DNA of 64,000 nt from Albimonas donghaensis (GTDB lineage: Bacteria > Pseudomonadota > Alphaproteobacteria > Rhodobacterales > Rhodobacteraceae), in assembly GCF_900106695.1 (NCBI RefSeq), contig NZ_FNMZ01000011.1, forward strand, positions 62,001 through 126,000, in the 5' to 3' direction. The number at the start of each line of letters is the position of its first letter. The stretch's first letter is position 1. A program made the position numbers and the translations under genes. Below are positions 19,521-28,560 of the stretch, in pieces. The notes under the pieces were generated by a model. It was not told the DNA's origin and searched no databases. It saw nothing but the letters and a program-made list of their open reading frames with translations.

Positions 19521-19639
19521 CGGCCGGTCTCCTGGATGCGCGTGCGCGCCGCCCGCCCGCCCGCGAGCTTCGCATCGGCGGGGCGGAAGGACGGTGAGAC
19601 GACCGTCTCGCAGGGGCGTCGCGGGCGGAGGGCCGGGCG

Positions 19640-19694
19640 CGCCGCCCCCCTTCGCGACGGGGAGGGCGGGTGGGCGGCGCGAAGGGGGGCGGCG
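19640..19694 (-). terminator. 17-bp inverted repeat between livF and livH
   Basis: CGCCGCCCCCCTTCGCG (19640-19656) pairs perfectly with 19678-19694 around a 21-nt loop, 23 nt after the livF stop. No T-run, so it may be a processing or stability element within the operon rather than a full terminator. Confidence 0.4.
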
Positions 19695-19716
19695 GAACGG
19701 GGGCGTCGGGCGGTCA

Positions 19717-20439
19717 TCAATGGGCCTCCAGGCTCAGGCCCATCAGGCGTTCCTGCATCTCGCGGTTCTCGGCCAGTTCGGCCATCGGCCCCGCATGGAT
19801 CACCCGGCCCTCATCCATCACCGCCACGCTGTCGCCCAGCGCGCGGGCGACGGAGAAATTCTGCTCGACCATCAGGATCGTCGCCCCGGTGTCCTTCAGC
19901 GCCCGCAGCGCCTCCACCAGGCTGCGCACGATGGCGGGCGCCAGCCCCTTGGAGGGCTCGTCGATCAGGATCAGCCGCCGCGGCTCGATCATCGCGCGGG
20001 CCACCGACAGCATCTGCTTCTGCCCGCCCGAGAGGTTCCCCGCCGGGTTCTTCCAGAAGGTCCGCAGCGGCGGGAAGGCCTTGAACACCGCGTCGAGGCG
20101 CGGCCCCTCGGGTTTGCCGGCGCGGGCGGCGAGCACCATGTTCTCCTCCACCGTCAGGTCGGTGAAGATCCCCATGCTTTCGGGCACGTCGGCGATGCCG
20201 GCGCGGGCGCGGCGCGGGGTGGGCCAGGCGGTGATGTCCTCGCCGGCGAAACGCACGGTCCCTTGCGAGGTCCGCCAATGCCCGATGACTGTGCGCAGGG
20301 TGGTGGTCTTGCCCGCCCCGTTGCGGCCCAGCAGCATGGTGACGCCGCCTTCGGGGACGGAGAGGTCGACGCCGTGCAGGATGTGGTAGCGGCCGATATG
20401 GGTGTGAACGCCGGCGAGGCGCAGGAGCGGCTCAGACAT
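19717..20439 (-). CDS. livF: ABC transporter ATP-binding protein (LivF-like)
   Basis: 240 residues. Walker A GRNGAGKTT, signature LSGGQKQMLSVARA, Walker B LILIDEPSKGL, H-loop replaced by Gln in VEQNFSVA as is usual for LivF. ATG at 20439 lies inside the end of livG (8-nt overlap). Confidence 0.92.
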   Translation of the reverse strand: MSEPLLRLAGVHTHIGRYHILHGVDLSVPEGGVTMLLGRNGAGKTTTLRTVIGHWRTSQGTVRFAGEDITAWPTPRRARAGIADVPESMGIFTDLTVEENMVLAARAGKPEGPRLDAVFKAFPPLRTFWKNPAGNLSGGQKQMLSVARAMIEPRRLILIDEPSKGLAPAIVRSLVEALRALKDTGATILMVEQNFSVARALGDSVAVMDEGRVIHAGPMAELAENREMQERLMGLSLEAH

Positions 20440-21256
20440 GGGGCGTCTCCCCGGTCGATTCGGGGGTCGGTTCGGGGGCCGGTTCTGGGGCGGGTTCGGT
20501 GAGATCGCGGCCCAGATAGGCCTCCTGCACCACGTCCGAGGCGATGACCTCCGCCGGCTCCCCATCCGCGGCCAGCGCGCCGTTATGCAGGACGATGATG
20601 CGGTCGGCGAGTTTGCCGATGACGTCCATCTTGTGTTCGACCAGCAGGATCGCGCGGCCGGCGTCGGCCTTCAGCTCCGCGATCAGGTCGAGCACCACGG
20701 GCGCCTCGTCGGCGGACATGCCGGCGGTGGGCTCGTCGAACATGTAGACCAGCGGGTCGAGCGCGATGAGGATCGCCACCTCCAGCTTGCGCTGGTCGCC
20801 ATGCGACAGCGCGGCGACGGTCTGCCCGGCCAGGGACGCGAGGCGGACGCGGGCGAGGATGGCCTCGGCCTCCGCTGTCAGCTCGCGGTCGTCGGAGGCG
20901 AGCGAGAACAGGCGGAACCCCCGGCCCAGGCGCGCCTGGCAGGCGAGGCGGACGTTCTCGCGCACGGTCAGGTTGGGAAACAGGTTGGTGAGCTGGAAGG
21001 CGCGGCCGAGGCCGGCGCGGGTGCGCGAGGAGGCCGAAGCGCGGGTGATGTCGCGGCCCGCCAGCATGACCGTCCCGGCGCTGGCCGGGATCTGGCCGGA
21101 GATCAGGTTGAAATAGGTGGTCTTGCCGGCCCCGTTGGGCCCGACGATGGCCACCAGCTCGCCCGGCGCGAAGGCGCAGGTGACGGCGTCCACGGCCACA
21201 TGGCCGCCGAAGCGCACGGTCAGGCCGTGGGTTTCCAGCACGGGAGCAGGGGGCAT
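20432..21256 (-). CDS. livG: ABC transporter ATP-binding protein (LivG-like)
   Basis: 274 residues. Walker [10 protein letters not shown], signature [14 protein letters not shown], Walker [12 protein letters not shown] and VEHKMDVI. The last 25 residues form an unusual Pro/Glu-repeat tail ([10 protein letters not shown]) beyond the normal LivG end. Confidence 0.92.
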   Translation of the reverse strand: MPPAPVLETHGLTVRFGGHVAVDAVTCAFAPGELVAIVGPNGAGKTTYFNLISGQIPASAGTVMLAGRDITRASASSRTRAGLGRAFQLTNLFPNLTVRENVRLACQARLGRGFRLFSLASDDRELTAEAEAILARVRLASLAGQTVAALSHGDQRKLEVAILIALDPLVYMFDEPTAGMSADEAPVVLDLIAELKADAGRAILLVEHKMDVIGKLADRIIVLHNGALAADGEPAEVIASDVVQEAYLGRDLTEPAPEPAPEPTPESTGETPHV

Positions 21257-21294
21257 GGGCGCGCCTTGTTCGGGGGAGAGGGGAGGGGGGGAGC

Positions 21295-21328
21295 GGCGCG
21301 GCCGACCCCGGAAGGGGCCGGCCGCGCC
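21295..21328 (-). terminator. hairpin between the binding-protein gene and livG
   Basis: GGCGCGGCCG-A-CCCC-GGAA-GGGG-C-CGGCCGCGCC: 14 pairs with one A-C mismatch and a GGAA loop, 17 nt after the binding-protein stop. Probably an attenuator or 3'-end stabiliser that gives excess binding protein over the membrane parts. Confidence 0.5.
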
Positions 21329-21345
21329 GGGGGCATGCGCCCCGG

Positions 21346-22527
21346 TCAGTTCCGCACGGGGATCGGCAGATCCTCGATGGTCAGCTCGCGGACCAGCTCG
21401 GGGATGCCGTAGTCCACCCCGTCCTCAACCTTCGTCCGGAAATGGTACATGGACTGCAGGGCCTGGTGATCCTCGGCGCGGAACATCATCTTGCCCTTGG
21501 GGGTCTCCCACTCCATGCCCTCCATGGCGGCGATCAGGTCGTCGGTGTCGGTGGAGCCGGCCTTTTTCAGCGCCTCGACCACCGCGATGCCGGCGGCCAT
21601 GCCGCCCGCGGTGAAGAAGTCGGGCGGGCCGTCGAAGCGGGCCATGTGCTCCTTCACCAGCCAGTCGTTGACCGGGTTCTGCGGGATGGCGTGGTAGTAA
21701 TAGGTCGCCCCCTCCATGCCCGGCAGGTCGCGATAGGCCTTGAGAGCCGCGAGGATGTTGCCGCCCGTCGCGATCTCCACCCCGAAGCGGGACGGGTCCA
21801 TGGCGTTGATCTTGCCCATCGGATTGCCGCCGCCGGCCCAGATGATGAAGAGCTTCTTGGACTCGGCCTCCACCCCGTCCATGGCCTGGAAGATGCGCTC
21901 GGCCGCGGCGGTGAAGTCGGTGGTGTCGGTGGGGACGTATTCCTCATGCGCGAGCGTCGCCCCGGTGCCCTCCAGCGCCTCCTTGAACGCCGCCACGCCG
22001 TCGCGGCCGAAGGCGTAGTCCTGGGCCAGCGTGGCGATGGCCACGCCCTCGGCCCCGATGGCGATGGCGTTGGCGACCGCGTCCTGGGAGGAATTGCGCC
22101 CGGTGCGGAAGATGTAGCGGTTCCAGTTCTCGCCGGTGATCGAGTCCGCCACCGCCGGCTCCACGATCAGGATCTTCTCGTATTCTTCGGCGACGGGGAG
22201 CATGGCCAGCGCCACGCCCGAGGACACGGGGCCCACGGCCAGCGTCACCTCGTCGTCGCCATAGGCCTCGGCCAGCAGGGCCTTGCCGATGTCGGGCTTG
22301 AGCTGGGTGTCCTTCTCGATGACCTCGATCTTCTCGCCGTTGACCTCCATGGTCCCGTCGGTGGCGTATTCGAGGCCCATCATCAGGCCGTTATGCGACT
22401 GGGCGGCATAGGCCTCGAACGGGCCGGTCTTGCCGTAGACATGGGCGATCTTGATCTGCGCCTGGGCGGCGGTTCCGGCGATCAGGCCGGCCGCGACCAC
22501 GGTCGCGGCGCGCGCGAGTGCGTGCAT
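21346..22527 (-). CDS. ABC transporter substrate-binding protein (Leu/Ile/Val or amide type)
   Basis: 393 residues with a Sec signal peptide ([18 protein letters not shown], cleavage near AQA) and a type I periplasmic-binding fold: [38 protein letters not shown]. First gene of the six-gene minus-strand operon (binding protein, livG, livF, livH, livM, SDR). GGGAGGGAA ribosome site. The ligand cannot be read from the sequence; members of this family bind amino acids, amides, urea or aromatic acids. Confidence 0.88.
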   Translation of the reverse strand: MHALARAATVVAAGLIAGTAAQAQIKIAHVYGKTGPFEAYAAQSHNGLMMGLEYATDGTMEVNGEKIEVIEKDTQLKPDIGKALLAEAYGDDEVTLAVGPVSSGVALAMLPVAEEYEKILIVEPAVADSITGENWNRYIFRTGRNSSQDAVANAIAIGAEGVAIATLAQDYAFGRDGVAAFKEALEGTGATLAHEEYVPTDTTDFTAAAERIFQAMDGVEAESKKLFIIWAGGGNPMGKINAMDPSRFGVEIATGGNILAALKAYRDLPGMEGATYYYHAIPQNPVNDWLVKEHMARFDGPPDFFTAGGMAAGIAVVEALKKAGSTDTDDLIAAMEGMEWETPKGKMMFRAEDHQALQSMYHFRTKVEDGVDYGIPELVRELTIEDLPIPVRN

Positions 22528-22782
22528 GGCGTTCCCTCCCTGTTGCGTCGGGCGCTGAGCGCTGCTCCAGAAGGGAACATCGCGCCCGCTCCGTCGAGGG
22601 AGCGTAGAGGGCGGCCGTCTCCGCTGGCAAATGAAGAATCGAAGGATGATACGCTGGCGACCGGATCGACGCCGCGTCACCCGGGGCGCGGGGCCCGGAA
22701 CGGCCGCCGCGGGCCCCTTGCGCTCGACGCACGCGCCCTGCGCTGGCATAGACGAAGGCGACAGTCTGACGGAGCGCCCCCC

Positions 22783-23439
22783 ATGTCCGAGCCCACCTCG
22801 CCCGAGTCCAATCCGCATCTCACCCTGGTCGACCACCCGCTGGTCCAGCACAAGCTGACCCTGATGCGGGCGAAGGCGACCTCGACCGCCACCTTCCGCC
22901 AGCTTCTGCGCGAGATCAGCCTGCTGCTGGGCTATGAGGCGCTGCGGACCCTGCCGCTGACCGACACCGTCATCGAAACTCCGATGCAGGAGATGAAGGC
23001 GCCGGTTCTGGCGGGCAAGAAGCTGGCCGTGGTCTCCATCCTGCGGGCGGGGAACGGGCTGCTGGACGGGATCCTGGAGCTGGCGCCCTCGGCGCGGGTG
23101 GGGTTCGTGGGGCTTTACCGGGACGAGGAGACGCTGAAGCCGGTGCAGTATTACTGCAAGGTGCCGAGCGATCTGGCGGATCGGCCGGTGCTGGCGCTGG
23201 ACCCGATGCTGGCGACGGGCAATTCCTCGGTCGCCGCGGTGGACCTGCTGAAGGAGAAGGGGGCGCAGGACATCCGCTTTCTGTGCCTGCTGGCGGCGCC
23301 CGAAGGCGTGGCCCGGATGAAGGAGGCGCATCCCGACGTGAAGATCGTGACCGCCTCGCTGGACGAGAAGCTCAACGAAAAGGGCTATATCGTGCCGGGT
23401 CTGGGCGATGCCGGGGACCGGATGTTCGGCACCAAGTGA
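22783..23439 (+). CDS. upp: uracil phosphoribosyltransferase
   Basis: 218 residues. PRPP-binding loop [12 protein letters not shown] and the Upp blocks [25 protein letters not shown] and [17 protein letters not shown]. Salvages uracil to UMP. GGAG lies 9 nt before the ATG. Divergent from the transporter operon across 255 nt in which no specific site was recognised. Confidence 0.96.
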   Translation: MSEPTSPESNPHLTLVDHPLVQHKLTLMRAKATSTATFRQLLREISLLLGYEALRTLPLTDTVIETPMQEMKAPVLAGKKLAVVSILRAGNGLLDGILELAPSARVGFVGLYRDEETLKPVQYYCKVPSDLADRPVLALDPMLATGNSSVAAVDLLKEKGAQDIRFLCLLAAPEGVARMKEAHPDVKIVTASLDEKLNEKGYIVPGLGDAGDRMFGTK

Positions 23440-23555
23440 GCGGCTTCCGGCGGATCGTTTCCAGGCGGGAACCGATCCGTCGCGCCGCCGCCGGCTGTCG
23501 CGGGCGGGCGCGACCCCCTATCTGGTGGCGCATCCCGCAGCGAGGAGCCGCCGCC

Positions 23556-24476
23556 ATGTCGATCCGCCCCGTGAAACGCGAAGCCGCCGCCCAGCCGACC
23601 ATGGAGGGGGCGGGGGTGCATCTGCACCGCGCCTTCGGGTTCTCCGACCCCCGCGAGGTCGACCCGTTCCTGCTGTTCGACGATTTCCGCAACGACATTC
23701 CCGATCTCTACCGCGAGGGATTCCCCTGGCATCCGCATCGGGGGATCGAGACGATCACCTATGTGCTGGCCGGGCAGGTGGAGCACGCCGACAGCCTCGG
23801 CAATCGGGGCGTGCTGGGGGCGGGGGACGTGCAGTGGATGACCGCCGGGTCGGGCATCATGCACCAGGAGATGCCCAGGGGCGACCGCCAGGGGCGGATG
23901 CACGGCTTCCAGCTCTGGGCCAACCTGCCGAGCCGGCTGAAGATGACCACGCCCAATTACCAGGACGTGCCGGGGACCGAGATCCCGGTGCGAACCGAGG
24001 ATGACGGCACGGTGATCCGCGTCGTCACCGGCGACTGGCGCGGCATCCGCGGGCCGGTGGACGGGATCGCGGCGGACCCGCGCTACCTGGATATCTCCGT
24101 GCCGCCCAACACCGCCAGGCGCATCAAGGTCGAGGTCGAGCGGAAGGCCTTCGCCTACATCTTCGCCGGCGCGGGGACGTTCAAGGGCGCCTCCGACCCC
24201 TTCGGCGTGCTGCTGGAGAAGGAATACCAGGGCGAGGAGCTCAACATCCGCGACCTGTCGGGCGACCGCACGCTGGTGGTGTTCGACCGGGGCGACGAGG
24301 TGGAGATCCGCTCGGGCCCCGAGGGGGTGCGCTTCCTGCTGGTGTCGGGCAAGCCGATCAGGGAGCCGGTGGCCTGGCACGGGCCGATCGTGATGAACAC
24401 GCGGGCGGAGCTGGAGCAGGCGATGAAGGACCTGCGCAACCGCAGGTTCATCCGCGAAAGCGCAAAGGGGATCTGA
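23556..24476 (+). CDS. pirin family protein
   Basis: 306 residues, bicupin. Metal ligands expected for pirins are present: WHPHRGIE (two His) and GIMHQE (His and Glu). Some bacterial pirins act as quercetin dioxygenases or redox-sensing partners; a precise role cannot be given. GAGGAG ribosome site. Convergent with the following minus-strand gene (23-nt gap). Confidence 0.88.
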   Translation: MSIRPVKREAAAQPTMEGAGVHLHRAFGFSDPREVDPFLLFDDFRNDIPDLYREGFPWHPHRGIETITYVLAGQVEHADSLGNRGVLGAGDVQWMTAGSGIMHQEMPRGDRQGRMHGFQLWANLPSRLKMTTPNYQDVPGTEIPVRTEDDGTVIRVVTGDWRGIRGPVDGIAADPRYLDISVPPNTARRIKVEVERKAFAYIFAGAGTFKGASDPFGVLLEKEYQGEELNIRDLSGDRTLVVFDRGDEVEIRSGPEGVRFLLVSGKPIREPVAWHGPIVMNTRAELEQAMKDLRNRRFIRESAKGI

Positions 24477-24499
24477 TCAGGGGATCGGGCCGGGCGCGT

Positions 24500-25402
24500 T
24501 CAGGCCCGCCCCGCGCCGCCCTGCCTCGCGACGCCCCGACCTGCAACGCGCCGAAGCGCGCCCGCGGCCCCCAGGGCGGCCGCGAGCAGCGCGGCGGTCC
24601 CCGGCAGCGGCGTTTCGGTGGGAGGCGTCGGGGGCGTGACGCCGTAGACGGAGAGCGTGCTGCCGGAGCCCGAGCGCCAGTTGTAGTAATAGAGCCGGTC
24701 GTCGGCATAGGTCAGCCCGGCGTCGAGACCGTCGAGGCCAAGCGCGAAGGTCTCCTGCAAGCTTCCCGTCAGCAGGTCGAACACCCGGATCGAAGCCGTC
24801 GCGCTGTAGTCCAGCACCCAGACCGCGTTGCGGCCGGTGTCGATCGCCAGGTCGCCGATGCCGGCGGTGGTCGCGAGCGCGGTGGTCCGCAGGATGACGT
24901 CCGGCGCCGCGATGGACGAGACGCGCAGCGTGTCGAGATCGCCCCAGCCGTAGCTGGTGGACGGTTCGGTCCGGTAGAGCGTCCCGTCGCGCGCATCGAT
25001 CGGATAGCCGCCATAGGCCGCGACCTCGCTCGACAGGACCGAGGCCGAGCTGGTCGCCTTGTCATAGGCGTAGAGGTCGAGCCCGAGGACGTTGCCGGAA
25101 TAGTCGCTGAAATAGTAGTCGCCGCCATCGCCGGCGACCGAGGTGGTGTTCTGGAAGCCGATCGCCTGCGTGCTCTCGATCGCGCCGGTCAGGCTGGTGG
25201 CGAAGATCGTCTGGCTGGACTGCTGCATGAACAGCAGCTGATCGGTATCGGTGTCGTAGCCCAGCCCCTGCGGATGGAAGTTCGCCGCGGGATCCGCGAG
25301 GCGATTGTCGAGCGCGTGGATGTCGATCAGGTCGAGGCTCAGGGCCCGCCCCTGGGACGCGGCCAGAACGGTCGCGAGCGCGCAAAATGCCAGCAGCTTC
25401 AC
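24500..25402 (-). CDS. secreted beta-propeller-like protein with PEP/VPLPA-type C-terminal sorting tail
   Basis: 300 residues from a GTG start (25402) preceded by AGAAGGA. Signal peptide KLLAFCALATVLAA. The middle contains repeated short beta-strand units (GLGYDTDTDQLLF, GIGDLAIDTGRNAVWVLD, AGLTYADDRLYYYN) like the blades of DUF4394/NHL-type propellers. The C-terminus has a Pro-rich spacer, TPLPGTAALLAAALGAAG and a basic end, the tripartite layout of exosortase/VPLPA substrates. Function unknown; likely surface-attached or matrix protein. In-frame extension upstream is possible but runs toward the recA promoter and was rejected. Confidence 0.7.
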   Translation of the reverse strand: MKLLAFCALATVLAASQGRALSLDLIDIHALDNRLADPAANFHPQGLGYDTDTDQLLFMQQSSQTIFATSLTGAIESTQAIGFQNTTSVAGDGGDYYFSDYSGNVLGLDLYAYDKATSSASVLSSEVAAYGGYPIDARDGTLYRTEPSTSYGWGDLDTLRVSSIAAPDVILRTTALATTAGIGDLAIDTGRNAVWVLDYSATASIRVFDLLTGSLQETFALGLDGLDAGLTYADDRLYYYNWRSGSGSTLSVYGVTPPTPPTETPLPGTAALLAAALGAAGALRRVAGRGVARQGGAGRA

Positions 25403-25618
25403 TTGCTGTTCCTTCTGGATCGGGTCGACGATACGGTCGAACGGCGCCGGTTGCCGGATCGTTAACACCCGATTCATTAAGATATCATTGACCATGGCCT
25501 CCCCGACGGTCCCGCGCCGGTCCCCCGCCGACCCCTGCCGGCCCCCTGCCGCGCGCCGGTTCGCTAACGATTTGTTCACCCTCTCGCGCAAGGCTCGTTT
25601 CGTTCGGATTTTCACTTT

Positions 25619-25633
25619 GTTCCTGTTAAGTTC
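25619..25633. promoter_or_regulatory. SOS (LexA) box 1 upstream of recA
   Basis: GTTC-CTGTTAA-GTTC, an exact match to the direct-repeat GTTC-N7-GTTC LexA box of alphaproteobacteria, 86 nt before the recA ATG, within the 317-nt gap 25403-25719. Confidence 0.85.
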
Positions 25634-25650
25634 TCGTGTTAAGCATGGTG

Positions 25651-25665
25651 GAACACATCAGGAAC
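25651..25665. promoter_or_regulatory. SOS (LexA) box 2 upstream of recA, opposite orientation
   Basis: GAAC-ACATCAG-GAAC, the reverse-orientation form of the same box, centred 32 bp from box 1 (about three helical turns) and 54 nt before the recA ATG. Confidence 0.8.
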
Positions 25666-25719
25666 GATCCCGCGCGTTGGACATCCTCCGATGGCTGTGG
25701 GAAACAAGGATGACAGGCA

Positions 25720-26790
25720 ATGGCGCAGAGCATTCTCGAACTCACGGGCAAGGGCGGCATGGACAAGCAGAAGGCCCTGGAAAGCGCGCTCTCTCAGATC
25801 GAGCGCAATTTCGGCAAGGGCTCCATCATGAAGCTGGGCGAACGCTCGGTGATGGATATCGAAGCGATTTCAACGGGCTCCATCGGGCTGGACATCGCGC
25901 TGGGTGTCGGCGGACTGCCCAAGGGCCGGATCATCGAGATCTACGGCCCCGAGTCGTCGGGCAAGACCACGCTGGCCCTGCATGTGGTGGCCGAGGAGCA
26001 GAAGAAGGGCGGCATCTGCGCCTTCGTGGACGCGGAGCACGCGCTCGACCCCGCCTACGCCCGCAAGCTGGGCGTGGACGTGGACGAACTGCTGATCTCG
26101 CAGCCCGACGCCGGCGAGCAGGCGCTGGAGATCACCGACACGCTGGTGCGCTCGGGCGCGGTCTCGGTGGTGGTGGTCGATTCGGTCGCCGCCCTGACGC
26201 CGAAGTCCGAGCTTGAAGGCGACATGGGCGACTCCTCCGTGGGCGTGCAGGCGAGGCTGATGAGCCAGGCCATGCGCAAGCTGACCGGCTCGATCTCGCG
26301 CTCCAAGTGCATGGTCATCTTCATCAACCAGATCCGCATGAAGATCGGCGTCATGTTCGGCTCGCCCGAGACCACGACGGGCGGCAACGCGCTGAAGTTC
26401 TACTCCTCCGTCCGGCTCGACATCCGCCGCATCGGGGCGCTGAAGGACCGCGACGAGGTGGTGGGCAACCATACCCGCGTGAAGATCGTGAAGAACAAGG
26501 TGGCGCCGCCGTTCAAGCAGGTCGAATTCGACATCATGTATGGCGAGGGCATCTCCAAGATGGGCGAGCTCATCGACCTCGGGGTCAAGGCCGGGGTGGT
26601 GGAGAAATCCGGCTCCTGGTTCTCCTTCGCCGATCAGCGGATCGGGCAGGGGCGTGAGAACGCCAAGAACTTCCTGAAGGAGAACAAGGACGTGGCGCTG
26701 GAGATCGAAGACAAGATCCGCGCGGCCCACGGGCTCGACTTCGAGGTCGCGCCGAGCGCCGGCGACGACGGGGACGTGCTGGAGGCCTGA
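25720..26790 (+). CDS. recA: RecA recombinase
   Basis: 356 residues. Walker [13 protein letters not shown], Walker [12 protein letters not shown]2 region [15 protein letters not shown], and acidic C-terminus. Central protein of homologous recombination and of LexA cleavage in the SOS response. Controlled by two LexA boxes and ended by a strong terminator (26845-26877). Confidence 0.98.
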   Translation: MAQSILELTGKGGMDKQKALESALSQIERNFGKGSIMKLGERSVMDIEAISTGSIGLDIALGVGGLPKGRIIEIYGPESSGKTTLALHVVAEEQKKGGICAFVDAEHALDPAYARKLGVDVDELLISQPDAGEQALEITDTLVRSGAVSVVVVDSVAALTPKSELEGDMGDSSVGVQARLMSQAMRKLTGSISRSKCMVIFINQIRMKIGVMFGSPETTTGGNALKFYSSVRLDIRRIGALKDRDEVVGNHTRVKIVKNKVAPPFKQVEFDIMYGEGISKMGELIDLGVKAGVVEKSGSWFSFADQRIGQGRENAKNFLKENKDVALEIEDKIRAAHGLDFEVAPSAGDDGDVLEA

Positions 26791-26844
26791 GCCCCCCGCC
26801 CGACCCCCGGCCGGCTGCTCCGCGGCCAGACCCGGGTCCTTTCG

Positions 26845-26877
26845 AAACCCCGCGCGCCCGCCGGCGCGCGGGGTTTT
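26845..26877 (+). terminator. recA terminator
   Basis: AAACCCCGCGCGCC pairs perfectly with GGCGCGCGGGGTTT (14 bp, CGCC loop), followed by T, starting 54 nt after the recA stop. Confidence 0.85.
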
Positions 26878-27017
26878 CGCGTCGTCGGGGCGCCGCAGGG
26901 GAAGGCGCGCGGCGGTCGTGTGCGTCGCCGCACTTGTCAGACGGCTGAACTGGGGGTCTTGTCGGTCAGGTTTCGATGACCCTGAATCCGCTGCGCGCCG
27001 CGCCGGGAGATTGCGCC

Positions 27018-28463
27018 ATGACCAATCCGCTGTCGGACGCGACGTCCTGGCTCTACCATCTGGGCGACGTGAACATGGCCCGCGCCGCCGAGATCGCGGG
27101 GCGCGACCCGGATCTGGTGGTGACCGAATGGGCCTCCTACGCGCGGGAGGAGGCGCCCTACGGGGACCGCATCCTCAACGCCCTGCGCGACGGGGATCCG
27201 GACCGGATGGTGGTCTCCTACATCTCCATCGGCGAGGCGGAGCCCTACCGCTATTACTGGCGTCAGGCGTGGGAGCGGACCCCTCCGGCCTGGCTCGATG
27301 AGGTCAATCCGGAATGGGTGGACAACATCCGGGTGAAATACTGGATGTCGGACTGGCAGGACATCGTCTTCGACTATGCAGACCGGATCTTCGAGGCGGG
27401 GTTCGACGGGCTCTACCTCGACATCGTTTCGGCCTACGAGCGGTTCGAGGACATCGCCCCCGGCGCCCGCGACTACCGCGCCGACATGGTGGATTTCGTC
27501 GCCGCCCTGCGCGCGCAGGCGGATGAATGGACGCAGCGGACGGGGCGGGAGCGGGTGGTCATCGCTCAGAACGCCGAGGAGCTGATCGAGGAGACGGGCT
27601 ATGCCGACATCGTCCACGGCATCGGGCGCGAGGATCTGCAATTCTACTACGAATACGGCCGGTCCGGTCAGTTCGAGGCCCTGCCGCGCAGCGAATACCG
27701 CTACGCGCTGAACCTGTTGAAGGAGGCCGAGGCGCAGGGGGTGGAGACTTTCGCGGTCGAATACATCCCCGCCCGCAAGGCCGACGACGCGGCGGTCCGG
27801 CTGGCGGCGGAGGCCGAGGATCTGGAGGCGGCGGGCATCCCGCTCTACATCGCCGGCGGGCGGGATCTGGACGCAGTCTACGCGCAGCCGGACGACGCGA
27901 CGCGGCCCGATTCCCAACCCGGGCCCCAACCCGAGCCGGAAGGCGGCGACTGGCGGGACGGCGGCCGGCGCGGAGACGACATCGACGGCACCCAACGCGC
28001 CGACCGCATCCGGGGGCTGGGCGGGGCCGACGAGATCGACGGCCGCAAGGGCGCGGACCTGCTGCTGGGGGGCAAGGGCGCGGACGCGCTCTACGGCGCG
28101 GGCGGCGAGGACCGGCTCAAGGGCGGCGCCCAGGATGACGAGCTGCATGGCGGGCGCGGCGCCGACATGCTGCGCGGCGGCGGCGGGGACGACTGGCTGG
28201 ATGGCGGCGCGGGGCGCGACCGGCTGATCGGCGGCGCGGGGGCGGACGTGTTCGTGCTGAGCCAGGGCCGCGACCGGGCGCGGGATTTCGACGTCGGGGC
28301 GGACGAGATCGCCATGGTCTCGGATGACGGGCGGGGGGCCGGGTTCCGCCTGCGCGAAGTGGCGTCCGGCGTCATGGTGCGCGGCGACGATGGCGAGCGG
28401 ATGCTGCTGGAGGGGGTGAGCCGGAGCGATCTGGACGCCGACCACTTCTTCTTCGACCTTTGA
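27018..28463 (+). CDS. GH114-like (endo-alpha-1,4-polygalactosaminidase family) hydrolase fused to RTX calcium-binding repeats
   Basis: 481 residues. Residues 9-285 match the GH114/TM1410-like TIM-barrel pattern: WLYHLGDVN, VVSYISIGEAEPYRYYW (66-81), PAWLDEVNPEWVDNIRVKYW (90-109) and IFEAGFDGLYLDIVSAYE (124-141), which holds the likely catalytic acids; VIAQNAEELI at 181-190 is also conserved. A Pro-rich linker (290-310) leads to about nine glycine/aspartate RTX nonapeptides (about 320-412, e.g. GGKGADALYG, GGAGADVFVL). No N-terminal signal peptide, so type I secretion through a C-terminal signal is expected. GH114 enzymes cleave galactosamine-containing exopolysaccharide, so the role may be matrix or capsule remodelling. 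ATG at 27018 follows GGGAG; a start at 26976 is possible. No T1SS genes are nearby. Confidence 0.8.
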   Translation: MTNPLSDATSWLYHLGDVNMARAAEIAGRDPDLVVTEWASYAREEAPYGDRILNALRDGDPDRMVVSYISIGEAEPYRYYWRQAWERTPPAWLDEVNPEWVDNIRVKYWMSDWQDIVFDYADRIFEAGFDGLYLDIVSAYERFEDIAPGARDYRADMVDFVAALRAQADEWTQRTGRERVVIAQNAEELIEETGYADIVHGIGREDLQFYYEYGRSGQFEALPRSEYRYALNLLKEAEAQGVETFAVEYIPARKADDAAVRLAAEAEDLEAAGIPLYIAGGRDLDAVYAQPDDATRPDSQPGPQPEPEGGDWRDGGRRGDDIDGTQRADRIRGLGGADEIDGRKGADLLLGGKGADALYGAGGEDRLKGGAQDDELHGGRGADMLRGGGGDDWLDGGAGRDRLIGGAGADVFVLSQGRDRARDFDVGADEIAMVSDDGRGAGFRLREVASGVMVRGDDGERMLLEGVSRSDLDADHFFFDL

Positions 28464-28509
28464 CCGGGGAGGGCGTCTGAACCGGCGGGGCGTCGACGCC
28501 CCTTGCATC

Positions 28510-28552
28510 CCGGGAGGCTGAGTTTAGAATGATTCCAAACGCAGCCTCCCGG
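28510..28552. repeat. 11-bp inverted repeat enclosing the Irr box
   Basis: CCGGGAGGCTG (28510-28520) and CAGCCTCCCGG (28542-28552) are perfect complements separated by 21 nt, which consist of the 19-bp ICE palindrome plus one base on each side. The right arm includes the first two bases of the mbfA ribosome site GGAGG (28551-28555). Confidence 0.85.
28522..28540. promoter_or_regulatory. ICE-type Irr box upstream of mbfA
   Basis: GTTTAGAATGATTCCAAAC, a 19-bp near-perfect palindrome (one mismatched pair) matching the iron control element consensus (TTTAGAA-N3-TTCTAAA) bound by Irr in alphaproteobacteria. It lies 20 nt before the start of mbfA, a gene known from rhizobia to be Irr-controlled. 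Confidence 0.8.
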
Positions 28553-28560
28553 AGGTTCCC

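Noticed and set aside
22783-23439. Extending upp upstream to join an earlier frame from 21442
   Set aside because: The upstream part is antisense to the binding-protein gene; ATG 22783 has a good ribosome site and gives the normal Upp length.
28037-28256. CRISPR-like or minisatellite array
   Set aside because: The periodic signal is the coding of RTX nonapeptides, not spacer-repeat DNA.
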